64,000 nt of DNA from Macropodus opercularis (Eukaryota > Chordata > Actinopteri > Anabantiformes > Osphronemidae): NCBI GenBank assembly GCA_030770545.1, contig CM061105.1, positions 17,026,001 through 17,090,000 of the forward strand, given 5' to 3'. Of the stretch, positions 60,208 to 64,000 are shown piece after piece (position 1 is the stretch's first letter; the number at the start of each line of letters is the position of its first letter). The position numbers were made by a program, and so were the translations under genes. A model generated the notes under the pieces. That model had not been told where the DNA came from, ran no database searches, and was given only the letters and a program-made list of their open reading frames with translations.

Positions 60208-60789
60208 GTGAGTTCAACGTCTGCTTCTATTATGTTCCCTCAGATTCGACCTTCGTTATGTTGTTAAGGTTGAGATCGATTAATTTGATAGACAGGTACA
60301 GGACAACGTCACCATGGCAACCAGTAGCAACACAACACGTTGTAATGATGACTACAATAAAATACAAAGCAACCAAAAAGGTGAATAATGTTTAGAATCA
60401 GAGCAGGGACTCAGCCGACCTGACCCAGACTTAACCTGGACCCTCGTCTGTTCTTGGTTCCGTTCACGTACCAGCTGAGGTTTAGTGGAACACGTGTTGA
60501 CCGTTGGTGGCGTCCGTAGGCCAGTTACTCGTTGACGGCACTGAAGCTTCACTGGTTCCTTCAAATCCAGGCTCAGATTTCTGTGGCTCACCTTCACACT
60601 GAAAATACGATGAATGTTGAGCATCTGGAGCAACAGACTTTAACGTTACAGGTTTTCAAAGAGGTTTATCGAGTGAGGATTTGTTGGGTTTTCGCTGAGG
60701 AAGGTCTTAAACTTGCTCGTTCTCTTTATTGTTAGCTGCTAAGTATCAGTAGAGTCTGAGCAGTTTTTAGTTCACCACCAGCCACAGTG

Positions 60790-60849
60790 TGAAAGGAAAC
60801 ACAGAGAAGCTGGTTCTTGGATCAGGAGCTCGACTCAGCGTCGAAGCAG
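60790..60849 (+). CDS. TCR J alpha-like segment 2
   Basis: Nonamer AGTTTTTAG (60762-60770), 12-bp spacer, heptamer CACAGTG (60783-60789). Reads KGNTEKLVLGSGARLSVEA, GTAACT donor. The Phe of FGXG is Leu. Confidence 0.8.
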
Positions 60850-61008
60850 GTAACTTATTCCCTGACCCGAACCCTGTCACGGTCACTCAGCCGAGCCGTG
60901 AAGTCAGTCGCACCTTAACGAAGCAAAAGCGTCTGACAGAAGACGTGAAACTGGCCGAGACTGGTTCCTGATCCACACCAGGTTTTAACTCAGCCGTCGC
61001 TCACAGTG

Positions 61009-61068
61009 TGAAAGGAAACGCACAGAAGGTTTGGTTTGGATCAGGAACTCGGCTGATCGTTAATCCAG
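61009..61068 (+). CDS. TCR J alpha segment 3
   Basis: Nonamer GGTTTTAAC (60981-60989), 12-bp spacer, heptamer CACAGTG (61002-61008). Reads KGNAQKVWFGSGTRLIVNP with a canonical FGSG and GTAGG donor. Confidence 0.9.
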
Positions 61069-61230
61069 GTAGGATCACTGGGCAGATGACCCGATGTCAC
61101 TGAGGAGACCGACACAGTTCTCGTGTAAACAGTCGTGTCCAGATCAGAGTCCAACAGTCCAACAGTCATCAGGGATTTGAAAGACCTGAATCTAAGACGA
61201 GAGGTTTTTAGTCAGCTGTCGTTCACAGTG

Positions 61231-61290
61231 CGAGAGGAACCGGAGACAAGCTGCTGTTTGGGTCTGGATCTCGGCTCATCGTCGAACCAG
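61231..61290 (+). CDS. TCR J alpha segment 4
   Basis: Nonamer GGTTTTTAG (61203-61211), 12-bp spacer, heptamer CACAGTG (61224-61230). Reads RGTGDKLLFGSGSRLIVEP. Its 3' half is identical to that of segment 5. Confidence 0.9.
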
Positions 61291-61388
61291 GTCAGATTCA
61301 ACAGCTGAGTTTCTGGAGGTTTAATGATGCTGTTACTAAGAGGCTGTAGATGCTGCTGGAGGTTTTCAGTTCACCACCAGTCACAGTG

Positions 61389-61448
61389 TGAAAGGATCCA
61401 CATACAAGCTGCTGTTTGGGTCTGGATCTCGGCTCATCGTCGAACCAG
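61389..61448 (+). CDS. TCR J alpha segment 5
   Basis: Nonamer GGTTTTCAG (61361-61369), 12-bp spacer, heptamer CACAGTG (61382-61388). Reads KGSTYKLLFGSGSRLIVEP. Close duplicate of segment 4. Confidence 0.9.
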
Positions 61449-61583
61449 GTCAGAAGGAAAATCCAACAGAATCATTTCAGATGTTTTAGGGGTTTTAAGC
61501 TTTGCTGACCTGTTGTGAAATGGACACTCGTTTGTCAGCTTGTGTGTTGACAGAAGGTTTTTAGCTCAGAGTCGGTCACAGTG

Positions 61584-61643
61584 TGACGAGAGGCTCAGAC
61601 AGGATCATGTTTGGGAGACGAACTCTGCTCGTGGTCGAGTCTG
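61584..61643 (+). CDS. TCR J alpha-like segment 6
   Basis: Nonamer GGTTTTTAG (61556-61564), 12-bp spacer, heptamer CACAGTG (61577-61583). Reads TRGSDRIMFGRRTLLVVES, GTAAGA donor. The second Gly of FGXG is Arg. Confidence 0.82.
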
Positions 61644-61782
61644 GTAAGAACCAAGAAAACGTCTCAGAACTAGTCTGATTTATGAAACATGTCCCTTCAG
61701 CTCCTGAAGAAACTAGAAAGTGACAGTTGCGAACGTGTTGTTAATGTTCCATTAACGTGTTCGTATGTTATGCTATTAACAT

Positions 61783-62010
61783 GTTTTTACTACGTTATTA
61801 ATGTTATGTTAACGTGTTAATATATCTAAACATGTTTTAAAACATTACTAATATGTTATTAATGTGTTGGTAACGTGTTAATATATCTAAACATGTTTTA
61901 AAACATTACTAATATGTTATTAATGTGTTGGTAACGTGTTAATATATCTAAACATGTTTTAAAACATTACTAATATGTTATTAATGTGTTGGTAACGTGT
62001 TAATATAGCT
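61783..62010. repeat. 61-bp AT-rich tandem repeat between J alpha segments
   Basis: About three and a half copies of a 61-bp unit containing AATGTGTTGGTAACGTGTTA and ATCTAAACATGTTTTAAAAC; the flanks have shorter ATGTTATTAA echoes. Confidence 0.9.
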
Positions 62011-62103
62011 AAACATGTCTTTCCATGTTATTAACATGTTATTAACAAGTTAACGCGTCAACGTGGCAGTGAGGCAGTTTGTGTCCTGTGGTGAGTCACA
62101 GTG

Positions 62104-62166
62104 TGAAGTCTGGGTCTTACGGTAAACTGGTGTTTGGCTCCGGACTCACGCTCAACATCCACAGAC
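62104..62166 (+). CDS. TCR J alpha segment 7
   Basis: Nonamer AGTTTGTGT (62076-62084), 12-bp spacer, heptamer CACAGTG (62097-62103). Reads KSGSYGKLVFGSGLTLNIHR, GTAAGT donor, canonical FGSG. Confidence 0.9.
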
Positions 62167-62446
62167 GTAAGTTTAACAGAAAAGAAGAAAGAAATGATTC
62201 ATCTGGTCTGAACTGTTTGAGTCTGGACTCATGGAGTCGCTGCAGAAAATAACGAGCAGCTCAGACTCTGAGTTTAACATGTATAAATGTTGAGGGCACG
62301 AGCTTCATGGATCCGTTGGGATGTTTCCTGCTTTTCGCTCTGGGAACGTTAGAACGTTCAGGTTGAACGGCCTCGTGGGCTTTACGGGATCCATCAGAAC
62401 CGGATGGATGCCGCAGGACGTTTTTGTCAGAGCTTGTGTTGCTGTG

Positions 62447-62509
62447 CGAGAGGCTCTGCTGTGGATAAAGTCCTGTTTGGAGCCGGAGTCCAGTTGAGTG
62501 TGGACGCCC
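62447..62509 (+). CDS. TCR J alpha segment 8
   Basis: Strong nonamer CGTTTTTGT (62419-62427), 12-bp spacer, weaker heptamer TGCTGTG (62440-62446). Reads RGSAVDKVLFGAGVQLSVDA with FGAG and a GTAAGT donor. Confidence 0.87.
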
Positions 62510-62739
62510 GTAAGTCTGGTCGTTTGTATAAACGCAGCAGTTCATGTAGGAAAGTTTCAGACTCTGATTCTCAGGTCTCAACGTAACTAACGTCTCTAAG
62601 TTAACAAAAAAACGAGCAGGGGAAGAAAAACACAGCGAGGTCACTTCTCAAGCACGTTTCTGTTCGTTCCGTCCCGTTTTCATCTCGTTGTAGCTGATTG
62701 AAGCCGTGAACAGTTTTGGTTTTGAGCCTCGACACTGTG

Positions 62740-62802
62740 TGAAGAGCGGAGGCTACGAAAAAATCCAGTTTGGTCCAGGAGCTAAAGTGACGATCGAGAA
62801 CA
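62740..62802 (+). CDS. TCR J alpha segment 9
   Basis: Nonamer AGTTTTGGT (62712-62720), 12-bp spacer, perfect heptamer CACTGTG (62733-62739). Reads KSGGYEKIQFGPGAKVTIEN, FGPG, GTGAGT donor. Confidence 0.92.
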
Positions 62803-63116
62803 GTGAGTTCAAATGTTCTGTGAATTTAAATCAGACACGTCGACGATGTGATGTCAGAAATAAGTTTGGAAGTTTGGACCAGGACCAAACTAACTAGAGT
62901 CTGAGATGAACTCGGCCAGCGAGTCAATCAGACGGGTCCGTTCTCCTGCGTCTCCTGCCTTTGGTCAAAGCTTTGTTTTGCTCTGTGCTGGTTCTGTGTG
63001 AGCGGTTCCGTCCAACAGGTCTGATCTTTATTCATCAGGCTGGTTTTCGTGTTGTCTGCGTTTATTCGGGGCGACGGTTCGGTTCTGCTGTTTGTGCGCT
63101 GGGGCTTCGGGCTGTG

Positions 63117-63182
63117 TGACGTATTCCTCTGCTGCTGCTAAGATTGTGTTTGGAAGCGGCACCGAGCTCCACGTTAACAACA
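63117..63182 (+). CDS. TCR J alpha segment 10
   Basis: Nonamer-like TGTTTGTGC (63089-63097), 12-bp spacer, heptamer GGCTGTG (63110-63116). Reads TYSSAAAKIVFGSGTELHVNN, canonical FGSG, GTAAGT donor. Confidence 0.87.
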
Positions 63183-63349
63183 GTAAGTCTTTAAATTGGA
63201 TCTAATCACTGATCGTGTTCTGACTGGGTTCTGGTTCAGGACGTCACTGTTTCTACGGGTCAGTAGGAAAAGGCCTGATTCTATAATCTAGTTCATTTGA
63301 GTTTAGACGGTTCGGTTCTGCTGTTTGTGCGCTGAGGCTTCGGGCTGTG

Positions 63350-63412
63350 TGTCAGGCTTTAGTGGCAACAGGATGACGTTTGGAAGTGGAACCAAGCTGC
63401 ACGTTGACGCCA
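63350..63412 (+). CDS. TCR J alpha segment 11
   Basis: Nonamer-like TGTTTGTGC (63322-63330), 12-bp spacer, heptamer GGCTGTG (63343-63349). Reads SGFSGNRMTFGSGTKLHVDA, GTGAGT donor. Its RSS and 5' flank are almost the same as those of segment 10. Confidence 0.9.
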
Positions 63413-63627
63413 GTGAGTTCCGACGATTTTCGATGTTGTTTAGAACAAACTCTTAAAACTTCAGTTTGTGACTTAGACACAAACAAAGACGTTAAAAACA
63501 ACAAACTCCATCAAATCATTTCAAATCAATTTAAACAAACAAACGGTAACTGTACTGTAACGGTTTTCTTCTAAATGAAGTCGGCTCAGTCGATCGCTGA
63601 CTTTGTGCTGTGGAGCTTCCTGCGGTG

Positions 63628-63690
63628 TGAACGCTGGAGGACTTAGTAAGATGGTCTTTGGAAGTGGAGCCAAACTAACGATAGAACCCA
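63628..63690 (+). CDS. TCR J alpha segment 12
   Basis: Nonamer-like ACTTTGTGC (63600-63608), 12-bp spacer, heptamer TGCGGTG (63621-63627). Reads NAGGLSKMVFGSGAKLTIEP, canonical FGSG, GTAAGT donor. Confidence 0.88.
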
Positions 63691-63800
63691 GTAAGTACCG
63701 GTTCAGTTCTGTCGGACTTCATGGACAGTAACGTTTTCACTGAAGAAGATTCTCGGGGCGGACGAGCGTCGGCAGCCAGTGTCTGGTTCTGGGCGCGGTG

Positions 63801-63853
63801 TCAGTCAGGGTTTCAGACTGTGGGACACAACAAGCTGGTCCATGTTACTGTCA
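63801..63853 (+). pseudogene. degenerate J alpha-like segment 13
   Basis: CGCGGTG heptamer-like site (63794-63800), then an open stretch ending GHNKLVHVTV and a GTAAGT donor in phase 1. The spacing fits the cluster, but there is no FGXG and no clear nonamer, so it is probably a dead J or a non-functional one. Confidence 0.5.
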
Positions 63854-63961
63854 GTAAGTCAGAACCCGCCGGCTTTTAACCGAGCTGAGTTTAGGTCTGT
63901 GCTCCGTTGGGTCGGTGGCAGCGGTTCGGTCCAGTGTTTGTGACGTAGAGCTTGTTTTCTG

Positions 63962-64000
63962 TTTGAGTTGGTTTCTCTGGCAGCGGAACCAAACTTTGGC
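63962..64000 (+). CDS. J alpha segment 14, cut by the window edge
   Basis: TGTTTGTGA nonamer-like site at 63935-63943, then about 12-13 bases and a poor heptamer. The visible end reads SGSGTKLW, resembling FGSGTKL with Phe replaced by Ser. The 3' end and donor are outside the window. Confidence 0.5.

Overview
The window is vertebrate nuclear DNA, almost certainly from a ray-finned (teleost) fish. It has spliced genes with short GT-AG introns, vertebrate-only families (laminin gamma chains, NMNAT2, SMG7, T-cell receptor), many simple-sequence arrays, and L2-type LINE tails of the kind common in fish. No operons, CRISPR arrays, rRNA or tRNA genes were seen, and no virus-derived gene was recognised.

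Layout, left to right. (1) 1-12,892: the 5' end of lamc1 on the minus strand (three exons encoding most of the LN domain; the rest lies beyond base 1), with a 9.5 kb first intron full of tandem repeats. (2) 14,053-21,634: complete dhx9 on the minus strand, 27 coding exons. (3) 22,895-32,385: complete lamc2 on the plus strand, 21 coding exons, with LINE fragments and two large simple-sequence arrays in its introns. (4) 33,089-33,612: a decayed TRIM/B30.2-type pseudogene. (5) 35,084-40,733: complete nmnat2 on the minus strand, 11 coding exons, with a 30-bp minisatellite. (6) 41,717-50,154: complete smg7 on the plus strand, 23 coding exons, followed by a long 3' UTR. This gene set (DHX9, LAMC1, LAMC2, NMNAT2, SMG7) is also clustered on human 1q25, so the block looks like conserved synteny.

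From about 52.5 kb to the right edge the window holds part of a T-cell receptor delta/alpha locus, all on the plus strand and none of it visible as ordinary ORFs. I read it as: a lone D segment; a D-J-C delta cassette (C delta 1); a second D-J-C delta cassette (C delta 2); then at least 13 J-alpha-like segments plus one cut by the window edge. D segments have a 12-RSS on the left and a 22/23-RSS on the right; J segments have 12-RSSs. A C-alpha gene and V segments are expected outside the window. The two delta cassettes share a roughly 585-bp D-J block that is about 99% identical, whereas their constant exons are clearly diverged. This is the most interesting feature of the window.

Exon borders come from reading frame continuity, GT/AG sites and remembered family alignments; nothing was computed or searched. 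All five single-copy gene models keep frame through every junction.
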